From contig JALONY010000113.1 in assembly GCA_025454715.1 (NCBI GenBank), positions 1-5,996 on the forward strand: 5,996 bases of DNA. The letters run 5' to 3'. Positions 1 to 5,472 of this stretch are shown piece after piece. Under the pieces are notes generated by a model. That model saw only the letters and a list, made by a program, of their open reading frames with translations. It searched no databases and was not told the DNA's origin. Origin of the DNA: Anaerolineae bacterium. Its GTDB lineage: Bacteria; Chloroflexota; Anaerolineae; Aggregatilineales; Phototrophicaceae. Made by a program: the position numbers and the translations under genes. Each line of letters begins with the position of its first letter. Position 1 is the first letter of the stretch.

Positions 1-3000
1 CAGGCGGACGTTGGCATTGGCGTTCATGGTGGCGCGGGGCACCGAGGCATTCAGGGCGTCTTGTGAGCGGTAGAGCGAGCGGACGACGATGCTGTTGAAA
101 CAGATGACCGTACCGCGCTCGGCCTCGATGCCGATGTAGCCGTTGGTGTAGTCGGCCAACAACTCGTACTCGGTGGTTTGCAGGCCGTCGAAGTAAGTGC
201 GAATCTTGGTGCCATCGGCCTCGGCGCGCAACAAACCCCATTGCTTGGCGCGGATGTTGATGGGGACTTCGGACATCGGCAAGGAGCGCATACTGGGCAG
301 GCGGAGCGTGTAGGTCGAGACGTTGGCCTCGGAGGCCGACACGCGGTTGTAGATGCCGGTGCGTTGGTCGTCCATGCGGGTGATGATGCTGAAGGAGCCG
401 GTCTCGCTGCCGCGGAACTGGAACTCGGCGATGACCTCGTAATTCGTCCAGCTCGGGTCACCGAACGACAGGAACGCGCCCTCGCTGCTGGAGCAGATGG
501 CGGTGTCGTTCTCCAGTAGGCGCAGCTCCCAACCGGTGTTCTCGGTCAGGACGGGCAGGGTGTCGAATCCGGTTTGGAACATCACGTTCAAGAAGCCCGG
601 GTCGCTCTCGTTGGCGTCCACACCGGCGGGGGCGGCCAGCGGCAAGCCCGAGGCGTCGCCCTCCAATGTCCAGCCTGCCGAGTTGATGAGCACCCAGCCC
701 TCGCGCCCGTTGATGGTGACGCGGTACCACGTGCTGTTGGCGTTGATGCCGGTGACGGCTAGGCGCTGGCCGGTGACGCTGATGGCGCTGGCGGTCTGGC
801 TGGGCAGGTCATACACCAGCACGGGGCGGGCGGCAATCACCATGAAGGCGGTCACCTCGGGCGTGGCGGTCGGTTGGTCTGGGTTGGGCGTCTCGGTCGG
901 GGGGGCGGGTGTGGCGGTCGGGGTCGGGGTCTCGGTCGGGAGCGGCTCGATGACCGGCAAAGGCTGAACGCGGCTGTAGGCGCTGTCGGGCTTCCATGCG
1001 GCGCTGCTGGCGTCCATGCCAGTGGTGATGAATTGCTCGCTATCGCCGATGCGGGCGACCAATTCAAAGGTGGCGACACCACTGCGCCGCGCCTCGTAGA
1101 CCAAGGCCTCGCGACCGTCGGCGGTGATGCCGAAGCTGGGGTAGTAGTCCTCGTTGCCGCCGGTCACGGCCTCGACGGTAACGAGGTCGGGCAACAGGCG
1201 GAAAATCTTGTAGCTGCCCGCGTCCCGATCCGACTCGAAGTAGATGCTGCCGTCGCGCCCGAAGGTGGCGTCGGCGTCGAAGGCGGCGTTATCGGTCAAG
1301 ACGGTTTGATTTGCACCGTTGAAGTCCATGATGGCGATGTCGTTGTCACCCCCGTTACGCTGGGTGTGGAAGGCGATGCGCCGCCCGTCGGCAGACCACG
1401 CGGGAGCGAGGTCGTAGGCGGGGTCGTCGGTCAGTTGGACGGGGTTGGAGCCATCGGCGCGCATGACGAAAATGTCGCTGGTGACCGTGCCGCGGGTGCT
1501 GTGGAAGGCGATGTACTGCCCGTCGGGCGACCATGCGGGCGAGCGGTCGTCGCTTGGGTCGTTGGTCAGGCGGACGAGGTTGGAGCCGTCCACGTTCATC
1601 ACGTAAATCTCGTAATTGCCGTCGCGGTTGCTGGCGAACACGATGCGGCGGCCATCGGGCGACCATGCCGGTTCGACATCATCGGCTGGGTCAGTGGTGA
1701 TTTGCACCGGCGTCGTGCCGGTGGCGTCCGTCAGGTAAATATCGGCGTTGCCGCTCTTGAACGCATGGAAGACGATGGTGAAAGCGGCGAAATTGGGCGT
1801 TGGGGTGGGGGTGGCGGTCGGGGTTTCGGTCGCGGTCGGCGTGGGGGTCGGGGTCGAAGTCGGCGTATCGGTGGGGGTCTGGGTCGGCGTGTGGGTAGGG
1901 GTATCGGTCGATGTGCTGGTCGGGGTCGATGTGTGAGTTGAGGTGTGGGTGGGCGTCGCCGTGGCCGTCGCGGTTTGGGTCGGGGTCGCGGTCGCAGTCT
2001 CGGTGTTGGTCGCCGTGTGGGTCGCGGTCGGTTGTGCGTCGGTGGTCTCGGTTTGGGCGGCGGCGGCAGCGGCGGCCAGCGCTCGCGCCGTGCTGCTGGC
2101 GTTGGGGGTTGGGGTGGGGGTGTCGGTCGCCGGTTGAACGGTATCGGTCGGGGTAGTGGTGGCGCGCTCGGTCGGTGCGACGGTGGTGGCGGGCGCGTCG
2201 GTCGGGGTGGCGGTAGCGGGTGCTTGGGCGGTATCGACCGCTGCGACCTCGGTTGCCCCCGCGGTCACGGTCTCAGTGGGTTGCTCTGGGCGCGGGGTGT
2301 TGCTGGCGATGACCACCACCACATCCGGCGGCAGGGTGGATGGGTCGAAGGGTGGGGGGGTATCGCGCCCGCTGAGCAAGATGCCGATGATGGCGACCAG
2401 CAGGACGATGACCAGCACCACGCCATAAAACAGCGGGTTGCGCGCCAAAGGCACCGGCAACGTGCCAGTGGGGGGCGGGGCTTGGGTCGAGCCGACTCGT
2501 TGTGAGCCACTGCTGGGCGGCAGGTTGCCCATGCCGGTCTGGACGCCGCTGATGGGCGAGAAATTGGCTTGGTTAATCGGGCGGAGCTGGCGGGTGTCGA
2601 TTTTGCTGGTGAAGAACGCGGTGGCCTCGCCCTCGACGCCATAAGTCGAGTCGTTGAAGGCGCGGGCGAACTCGATGACCGAGGGGTAACGCTCGGTCGG
2701 GGTCTTGGACAAGGCGCGGTTGAGCACCGCGTTAATCCCTTCTGGGATTCCGGCGCGGTGCGTGGTGGCAGGGGTGGGCAGTTCGTTGAGGTGCTTGTGC
2801 AGCAATTCGTAGGGGGTATTGGCCTCGAACGGCACGCGCCCGGTCACCATGGCGTAGACCAGCACACCCAGCGCGTATTGGTCGGCGGCGGGGGTGAGGT
2901 CTTGGCCTGCCCACTGCTCGGGCGGCATATAGGTCGGGGTGCCCATGGCCATGCCGGTGCCGGTCAAGCCCGATTGCGCGCCCATCAGCTTGGCGATGCC

Positions 3001-3480
3001 GAAATCGACCAAGTAGCCGTTGCCTTGGTTGTCGAACATCACGTTGCTGGTCTTGATGTCGCGGTGGATGACCCCTTGCCCGTGGGCATAGGCCAACGCG
3101 CTGGCGAGTTGTGACAGCAAGGCCGAGGTCTCGCCCAACGAGGGGAGGGTGACTTTGCCGTCACGCGCCTGAAGGCGTTGCGCCAAGGTGCCGCCGTTCA
3201 GCAAGCGCATGACCAAGTAGCTGGTGCCGCGCTGTGTCCCGTAGTCGAAAATGCTGACGATGTGGGGGTGCTCGAGCGATGCGGCGGTCTGCGCCTCGCG
3301 GTTAAAACGCTCGACATAGCCGACTTCGGTCGCCAGCGACGAGGGTAAGACCTTGACCGCTACCTCACGGCGCAAGCTGGTTTGGAAGCCGCGGTAGACC
3401 GCGCCCATCCCGCCGACGCCGAGTAGTTCTCTGAGTTCGAACTGGCCGAGGGTTTGCCCGACCAGATTTTCATGTCCCAT
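1..3480 (-). CDS. Transmembrane Ser/Thr protein kinase with PD40 propeller, SH3b and ConA-like ectodomain (kinase 1; C-terminus outside window)
   Basis: The frame is open from ATG at 3480 to the left edge, giving 1160 codons with no stop. An in-frame TAG lies 15 codons upstream of this ATG and there is no earlier in-frame ATG. Residues 1-275 form a Hanks-type (PknB/PrkC-like) kinase: glycine loop GVGGMGAVY 21-29, ATP-binding K43 in AVKV, helix-C E62, catalytic HRDIKTSN 139-146 (D141; T replaces the usual P), DFG 159-161 and PPE 186-188 in place of APE. All core catalytic residues are present. A membrane helix spans about 351-370. Outside follow a Thr/Pro linker (about 415-562), six PD40-like blades (563-832), a second T/P linker (850-874), an SH3b-like domain (about 878-935), a concanavalin-like beta domain (about 983-1135) and the start of another SH3b (NANVRL at the edge). 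It probably phosphorylates cytoplasmic proteins in response to an envelope signal; ligand and substrates are unknown. GC is about 70%. Confidence 0.93.
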   Translation of the reverse strand, partial: MGHENLVGQTLGQFELRELLGVGGMGAVYRGFQTSLRREVAVKVLPSSLATEVGYVERFNREAQTAASLEHPHIVSIFDYGTQRGTSYLVMRLLNGGTLAQRLQARDGKVTLPSLGETSALLSQLASALAYAHGQGVIHRDIKTSNVMFDNQGNGYLVDFGIAKLMGAQSGLTGTGMAMGTPTYMPPEQWAGQDLTPAADQYALGVLVYAMVTGRVPFEANTPYELLHKHLNELPTPATTHRAGIPEGINAVLNRALSKTPTERYPSVIEFARAFNDSTYGVEGEATAFFTSKIDTRQLRPINQANFSPISGVQTGMGNLPPSSGSQRVGSTQAPPPTGTLPVPLARNPLFYGVVLVIVLLVAIIGILLSGRDTPPPFDPSTLPPDVVVVIASNTPRPEQPTETVTAGATEVAAVDTAQAPATATPTDAPATTVAPTERATTTPTDTVQPATDTPTPTPNASSTARALAAAAAAAQTETTDAQPTATHTATNTETATATPTQTATATATPTHTSTHTSTPTSTSTDTPTHTPTQTPTDTPTSTPTPTPTATETPTATPTPTPNFAAFTIVFHAFKSGNADIYLTDATGTTPVQITTDPADDVEPAWSPDGRRIVFASNRDGNYEIYVMNVDGSNLVRLTNDPSDDRSPAWSPDGQYIAFHSTRGTVTSDIFVMRADGSNPVQLTDDPAYDLAPAWSADGRRIAFHTQRNGGDNDIAIMDFNGANQTVLTDNAAFDADATFGRDGSIYFESDRDAGSYKIFRLLPDLVTVEAVTGGNEDYYPSFGITADGREALVYEARRSGVATFELVARIGDSEQFITTGMDASSAAWKPDSAYSRVQPLPVIEPLPTETPTPTATPAPPTETPNPDQPTATPEVTAFMVIAARPVLVYDLPSQTASAISVTGQRLAVTGINANSTWYRVTINGREGWVLINSAGWTLEGDASGLPLAAPAGVDANESDPGFLNVMFQTGFDTLPVLTENTGWELRLLENDTAICSSSEGAFLSFGDPSWTNYEVIAEFQFRGSETGSFSIITRMDDQRTGIYNRVSASEANVSTYTLRLPSMRSLPMSEVPINIRAKQWGLLRAEADGTKIRTYFDGLQTTEYELLADYTNGYIGIEAERGTVICFNSIVVRSLYRSQDALNASVPRATMNANANVRL
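76..534 (-). other. Concanavalin A-like / DUF1080-like beta-sandwich in kinase 1 ectodomain
   Basis: About residues 983-1135 open with GWELRLLEN, then [22 protein letters not shown], a TYFDGLQ strand and [28 protein letters not shown] closing strands (residues about 1114-1137). This succession (W-x-N/D-Y, I-x-x-R, G-x-I-G-I, F-x-x-I-x-V) resembles LamG/DUF1080 concanavalin-like folds. C996 and C1127 lie on the first and last strands and could form a disulfide outside the cell. A carbohydrate-binding role is possible but not shown. Confidence 0.55.
674..849 (-). other. SH3b-like domain in kinase 1 ectodomain
   Basis: About residues 878-935 read as a bacterial SH3 module: a strand with [11 protein letters not shown], a turn with [11 protein letters not shown], then [16 protein letters not shown]. 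The W-Y-x-V...G-x-x-G-W-V ending is the SH3b hallmark. Such modules often bind peptidoglycan or other wall polymers, but the ligand here is not known. Confidence 0.7.
856..939 (-). repeat. Second short Thr/Pro linker in kinase 1
   Basis: Residues 848-875 again alternate Thr with Pro, Ala and Glu (for example [10 protein letters not shown]). They separate the PD40 propeller from the following SH3b-like domain. On the plus strand the same stretch carries several runs of three or more G (899-905, 907-909, 920-923, 926-929). Confidence 0.8.
985..1794 (-). other. Six-bladed TolB/PD40-like beta-propeller within kinase 1
   Basis: Residues 563-832 of kinase 1 hold six repeats. The anchor aromatic of each (W606, W650, W695, F740, F783, W829) recurs every 43-46 residues. 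The first three read PAWSPDG or PAWSADG, and each is followed by a strand of the type RRIVF or QYIAF and then a D/E-I-Y/F-V-M strand. This is the PD40 (WD40-like) pattern of TolB and of prolyl oligopeptidase propellers. Blades 4-6 are more degenerate. Six blades would close a ring. A binding role outside the membrane is inferred from its position after the membrane helix and Thr/Pro linker. Confidence 0.85.
1795..2238 (-). repeat. Low-complexity Thr/Pro repeat tract encoding the kinase 1 stalk
   Basis: The coding strand is built from degenerate ACC/ACG-NNN dipeptide codons. They encode alternating Thr with Pro, Ala, Ser, Asp, His, Gln or Glu over about residues 415-562, interrupted by an alanine run near 469-475. 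The tract is densest at residues 481-562 (1795-2040). Such tracts act as extended, often glycosylated stalks that hold ectodomains away from the membrane, and this layout is typical of Chloroflexota surface proteins. The DNA behaves as a GGTCGG/GGTGTG-type microsatellite on the plus strand, so length variation between strains is likely. Confidence 0.85.
2371..2430 (-). other. Transmembrane segment of kinase 1
   Basis: Residues about 351-370 are an unbroken hydrophobic run ([20 protein letters not shown]). It is preceded by R347 on the kinase side and followed by acidic and Pro-rich sequence. Positive-inside topology places the kinase in the cytoplasm and the rest outside. Confidence 0.9.
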
Positions 3481-3483
3481 ACG

Positions 3484-3494
3484 CCCATCCCACC
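3484..3494 (-). promoter_or_regulatory. Candidate ribosome binding site for kinase 1
   Basis: On the coding strand GGTGGGATGGG precedes the ATG at 3480. The GGTGGG part ends 8 nt before the start, a usable Shine-Dalgarno distance, although the match to GGAGG is imperfect. It supports the ATG at 3480 as the start. Confidence 0.45.
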
Positions 3495-3544
3495 ATTGGC
3501 GTGCGCTACCGATGTCTGTTGATAACTATATCGGCGAAACCAAA

Positions 3545-3597
3545 CGTGCGCCACAACCTCATCATTCAGCAGGCGTTAAGACTCGTGTGAGGCTGAG
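3545..3597. repeat. 53-bp direct repeat, left (orphan) copy
   Basis: This copy matches 5420-5472 at 52 of 53 positions; the one difference is T at 3586 versus C at 5461 on the plus strand. The match stops sharply on both sides. Read on the minus strand it spells the last codons of gene X (LSLTRVLTPAE, stop) plus 17 bp beyond the stop, but no gene X body precedes it. It marks the kinase 1-side edge of the low-GC kinase 2 module. Confidence 0.95.
3562..3597 (-). pseudogene. Orphan 3'-end remnant of gene X
   Basis: The minus strand reads LSLTRVLTPAE and TGA, identical in protein to the end of gene X. The only base change from that gene is a synonymous Thr codon (ACA for ACG). Upstream of it the sequence is unrelated and runs into the end of kinase 2. 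A 61-codon open frame (3747-3562) ending here is formed mostly by out-of-frame kinase 2 sequence and is not a credible gene. The remnant ends 81 bp before the kinase 1 ATG, probably the original spacing between gene X and kinase 1. Confidence 0.7.
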
Positions 3598-3605
3598 CTT
3601 TTGGT
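3597..3605. repeat. 9-bp direct repeat GCTTTTGGT, left copy
   Basis: GCTTTTGGT sits directly at the inner edge of the left 53-bp repeat, sharing one G with it. An identical 9-mer lies at 5402-5410 near the inner edge of the right copy. Confidence 0.6.
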
Positions 3606-3631
3606 AAAATCTTACGAACTTCATCGGTGGA

Positions 3632-5275
3632 TTATCGAGTACTACGTAGGGCATTAGGCGGTGGGTCGTAAGTGAATTCCTGTTCGGAACGATAAGGCAA
3701 TGAGACAATCCCGTCAAAGACATCGATTCGAACGGTGTATCGCTCACCAGCTGTTACTTCGATTTCGGCGGATTTGAACTCGATAAACCCGATGGGTGAG
3801 CCTATCTCACGATTTGCCAGAAAAAACCCACGTTTATCAATTAAGCTGATGACGACTTTGGCGACTTGTTCGGGGTACGGGTAAACCAGACAAAAGCGAA
3901 CAAGCTGGTTGATTGTGTCGTATTCGTAAGACGCCGACACCTTGCTATTGGGATCAATATCGATGGCGCGAGCTTGGTCGGCTGCTTGACAGACAGGATC
4001 GATTTCAGCAGGTCTCATGATAACCACAAGTGTGATGAGCGCAAGTACTACGCCTAAACCCACCAAGAGGACGCGATGAAGCAGTTGCGGATGTGCTTGG
4101 AAGTGAGTGGGCAGCTTGCGAATCAGGTCTTTTAAGCTGGCAATCAACTTCGACAACGCTGATTGCAACCTTGGTGCCCATCGCTGAAAAAGGCGCATGA
4201 GACCTTGCATCAACTGGCGGATTACAGTGCCTAAACGTGGTTTTGCGGCCTCTATGACCTTGTGTAGCCGTGGATATTTCGTTTGAGAATTTGACTTGAT
4301 GATCGTCGCATTGGTTTTGACCCCCTCAGGCGGTATCTGAGTGGGATTGGTGTGGCTCGTGGCATGTTTATCCACGGATGGCGAGATTTCTTGGGGCTTG
4401 GTGTCAGAGATTTTGACCGGGCGCGTTTTTCTATTGTTCGCTTCCAAGAAGGCATCGGCAAAATCAGCCATATTGGGGAATCGTTCGCGCGGGTCTTTGG
4501 ATAGCGCACGACTCAGTGCCTCCTCAAGAGACTGTGGGATGTCTTTTAGGTATGTTCTCACAGAGGTTGGTGAGTCTTGTAGGTGTGCACGTTGCCAATC
4601 TTCTGGCTTGCCCGTTTTGCTGACGATGGGCAGATGACCGGTTATGGCTCTATACATCGTCACGGCCAGCGCATATTGGTCGGTGGCAGCGGTAAGTGGT
4701 TGCGCTTGCCATTGCTCGGGCGGCATATAAGGCCACGTCCCACGTACAATAGGCTGACTATCGTGGGTCATACTAAGCGTCGAGCCCGTGGGTTTGGCTA
4801 TGCCAAAGTCCACCACATAGCAATTGCCTTGGTCGTCGAACATCAGGTTCGAGGGCTTGATATCGCGGTGGATGACGCCTTTCCCGTGGGCATAATCGAG
4901 TGCGCTGGCGAGCTGGTCGACGATCTTAGCCGCCTTGGGTAAGTCTATACACCCACTCCTTGACCGAAGATGCTCTTCCAGCGTGCCACCGTTGAACAGG
5001 CGCATCACCAAGTAGCTTCTGCCTTCGTGGATTCCATGGTCATAAATATGGACGATGTAGGGGTGCTCCAAACCAGCAGCGGTCTTGGCCTCTTGATTGA
5101 AGCGTTCGGTGTAGCCGTTTTCAGTCGCAAGCTCCAAAGGCAGTACTTTGACCGCAACATCACGTCGCAAACTGGCTTGCGTGCCGAGATATACGCTTGC
5201 CATACCGCCAGCGCCAAGCTTCTTTACCAGCTTGTATTCGCCTAGGATTTGCCCAGTCAAATCTTCTGTCTGCAT
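3632..5275 (-). CDS. Transmembrane Ser/Thr protein kinase with short novel ectodomain (kinase 2)
   Basis: This complete 547-codon gene runs from ATG at 5275 to TAA at 3634-3632. Residues 1-275 are a Hanks-type kinase: glycine loop GAGGMASVY 21-29, K43, helix-C E62, HRDIKPSN 136-143 (D138), DFG 156-158 and PPE 185-187. It should be catalytically active. A polar region (280-330) leads to a basic, amphipathic stretch (about 333-395, rich in K/R with regular L/I) and then a membrane helix about 401-420. The outside domain (421-547) is beta-like, has two cysteines (C429, C462), and matches nothing I recognise; there is no Thr/Pro stalk, PASTA or propeller. The first 100 residues are 65% identical to kinase 1 without gaps. 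GC is about 42-52% in counted lines against about 70% in the flanking genes, and the gene lies between 53-bp direct repeats, so recent acquisition is likely. The start lacks a good Shine-Dalgarno; a weak AGAGA lies 8 nt upstream. Confidence 0.95.
   Translation of the reverse strand: MQTEDLTGQILGEYKLVKKLGAGGMASVYLGTQASLRRDVAVKVLPLELATENGYTERFNQEAKTAAGLEHPYIVHIYDHGIHEGRSYLVMRLFNGGTLEEHLRSRSGCIDLPKAAKIVDQLASALDYAHGKGVIHRDIKPSNLMFDDQGNCYVVDFGIAKPTGSTLSMTHDSQPIVRGTWPYMPPEQWQAQPLTAATDQYALAVTMYRAITGHLPIVSKTGKPEDWQRAHLQDSPTSVRTYLKDIPQSLEEALSRALSKDPRERFPNMADFADAFLEANNRKTRPVKISDTKPQEISPSVDKHATSHTNPTQIPPEGVKTNATIIKSNSQTKYPRLHKVIEAAKPRLGTVIRQLMQGLMRLFQRWAPRLQSALSKLIASLKDLIRKLPTHFQAHPQLLHRVLLVGLGVVLALITLVVIMRPAEIDPVCQAADQARAIDIDPNSKVSASYEYDTINQLVRFCLVYPYPEQVAKVVISLIDKRGFFLANREIGSPIGFIEFKSAEIEVTAGERYTVRIDVFDGIVSLPYRSEQEFTYDPPPNALRSTR
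4016..4075 (-). other. Transmembrane segment of kinase 2
   Basis: Residues 401-420 (RVLLVGLGVV then LALITLVVIM) form a single hydrophobic helix after a strongly basic region. This places the kinase domain in the cytoplasm and the last roughly 127 residues outside. Confidence 0.9.
4091..4279 (-). other. Basic amphipathic juxtamembrane region of kinase 2
   Basis: Residues about 333-395 contain segments such as KVIEAAKPRL, QLMQGLMRLFQRW and KLIASLKDLIRKL. Basic and hydrophobic positions alternate with helical spacing and only isolated prolines intervene. Such a stretch could lie on the inner membrane surface or form a dimer helix carrying signal to the kinase. Kinase 1 has a Ser/Gly/Pro-rich linker here instead. 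Confidence 0.6.
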
Positions 5276-5361
5276 CTGATCAGTCTCTGCATTTGGCGTT
5301 CGTCCTAATTTTATGACAAAACCATACCAAATGCCTAGTTCAAAATGATAGATGCATCGTT

Positions 5362-5374
5362 TGTCCTCAGGACA
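5362..5374. promoter_or_regulatory. Perfect 13-bp palindrome, possible operator
   Basis: TGTCCT-C-AGGACA has two perfect 6-bp arms about one central base. It lies 86 bp upstream of the kinase 2 start, between gene X and kinase 2. The arms are too short and there is no T-tract for a terminator, so a dimeric regulator site is the simplest role if it has one. No regulator is known. Confidence 0.3.
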
Positions 5375-5401
5375 CTTCTTTGGCCTATCCTAAAGACCAC
5401 C

Positions 5402-5410
5402 GCTTTTGGT
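5402..5410. repeat. 9-bp direct repeat GCTTTTGGT, right copy
   Basis: This is identical to 3597-3605 and in the same orientation. It is separated from the right 53-bp repeat by 9 bp (5411-5419). The two 9-mers bound the kinase 2 interior, but whether they are functional is unknown. Confidence 0.6.
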
Positions 5411-5419
5411 GCACAGCTC

Positions 5420-5472
5420 CGTGCGCCACAACCTCATCATTCAGCAGGCGTTAAGACTCGCGTGAGGCTGAG
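5420..5472. repeat. 53-bp direct repeat, right copy, at the 3' end of gene X
   Basis: This is the partner of 3545-3597, offset by 1875 bp and in the same orientation. It covers the final 11 codons and stop of gene X and 17 bp of downstream DNA. Because it is continuous with the gene X reading frame, it is the native or restored copy. With the left copy it brackets kinase 2, in the way attL/attR or a homologous integration duplication would. Confidence 0.95.

Larger units (their letters stand above)
3481..3631 (-). other. Intergenic region between kinase 2 and kinase 1
   Basis: This 151-bp gap holds the gene X 3' remnant and 53-bp repeat (3545-3597). On the kinase 1 side, 3481-3544 is probably the original leader. 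I see no convincing promoter or intrinsic terminator; GTAAGATTTTAC near 3607-3618 is only a weak imperfect palindrome. Confidence 0.6.
5276..5419 (-). promoter_or_regulatory. AT-richer leader upstream of kinase 2, no assignable promoter
   Basis: This gap is about 42-45% GC, like kinase 2 and unlike gene X, so it seems to have arrived with the module. The coding strand carries TAAAAT (5313-5308), one mismatch from a -10 consensus, and TTGAAC (5343-5338). They are 24 bp apart, too far for a standard sigma-70 promoter. A 13-bp palindrome lies upstream at 5362-5374 and GATGCATC, an 8-bp palindrome, at 5351-5358. No terminator hairpin with a T-run follows gene X. Confidence 0.3.

Noticed and set aside
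874..1941. Long plus-strand open frame (355 codons) rich in Gly, Val and Arg
   Set aside because: It is the exact antisense of in-phase kinase 1 codons. High GC and few stop-forming codons keep it open, and the protein has no domain logic. The minus strand encodes recognisable domains throughout.
1795..2238. CRISPR-like or satellite array
   Set aside because: The repeats are degenerate 6-bp codon pairs in frame inside a gene with no unique spacers; they encode a Thr/Pro stalk.
2569..3114. Plus-strand open frame of 181 codons opposite the kinase 1 catalytic domain
   Set aside because: It lies opposite the HRD, DFG and PPE motifs of kinase 1 and has no independent start signal or family resemblance.
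3545..3597. Integron attC site, suggested by a gene-repeat-gene layout with AAC and GTT triplets in the repeat
   Set aside because: The core boxes do not match RYYYAAC and GTTRRRY, the arms are not complementary, the spacing is short, and no integrase or cassette array is visible.
3562..3747. Minus-strand 61-codon frame ending in the same peptide as gene X
   Set aside because: Most of it overlaps the kinase 2 C-terminal coding sequence in another frame. Only the last 11 codons are meaningful, as a duplicated fragment.
5308..5343. Sigma-70 promoter made of TTGAAC and TAAAAT upstream of kinase 2
   Set aside because: The spacing is 24 bp, well beyond the 16-18 bp expected, and no other -35 fits the TAAAAT.
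3545..5472. Insertion sequence or transposon with a 53-bp target duplication
   Set aside because: No transposase, no terminal inverted repeats, and 53 bp is far longer than usual target duplications. Site-specific or homologous integration fits better.
3545..5472. Assembly artefact created by a k-mer-length repeat
   Set aside because: It cannot be excluded from the sequence alone. The two copies differ by one base and the left copy has a clean junction on both sides, so I treat the arrangement as real but needing read-level support.
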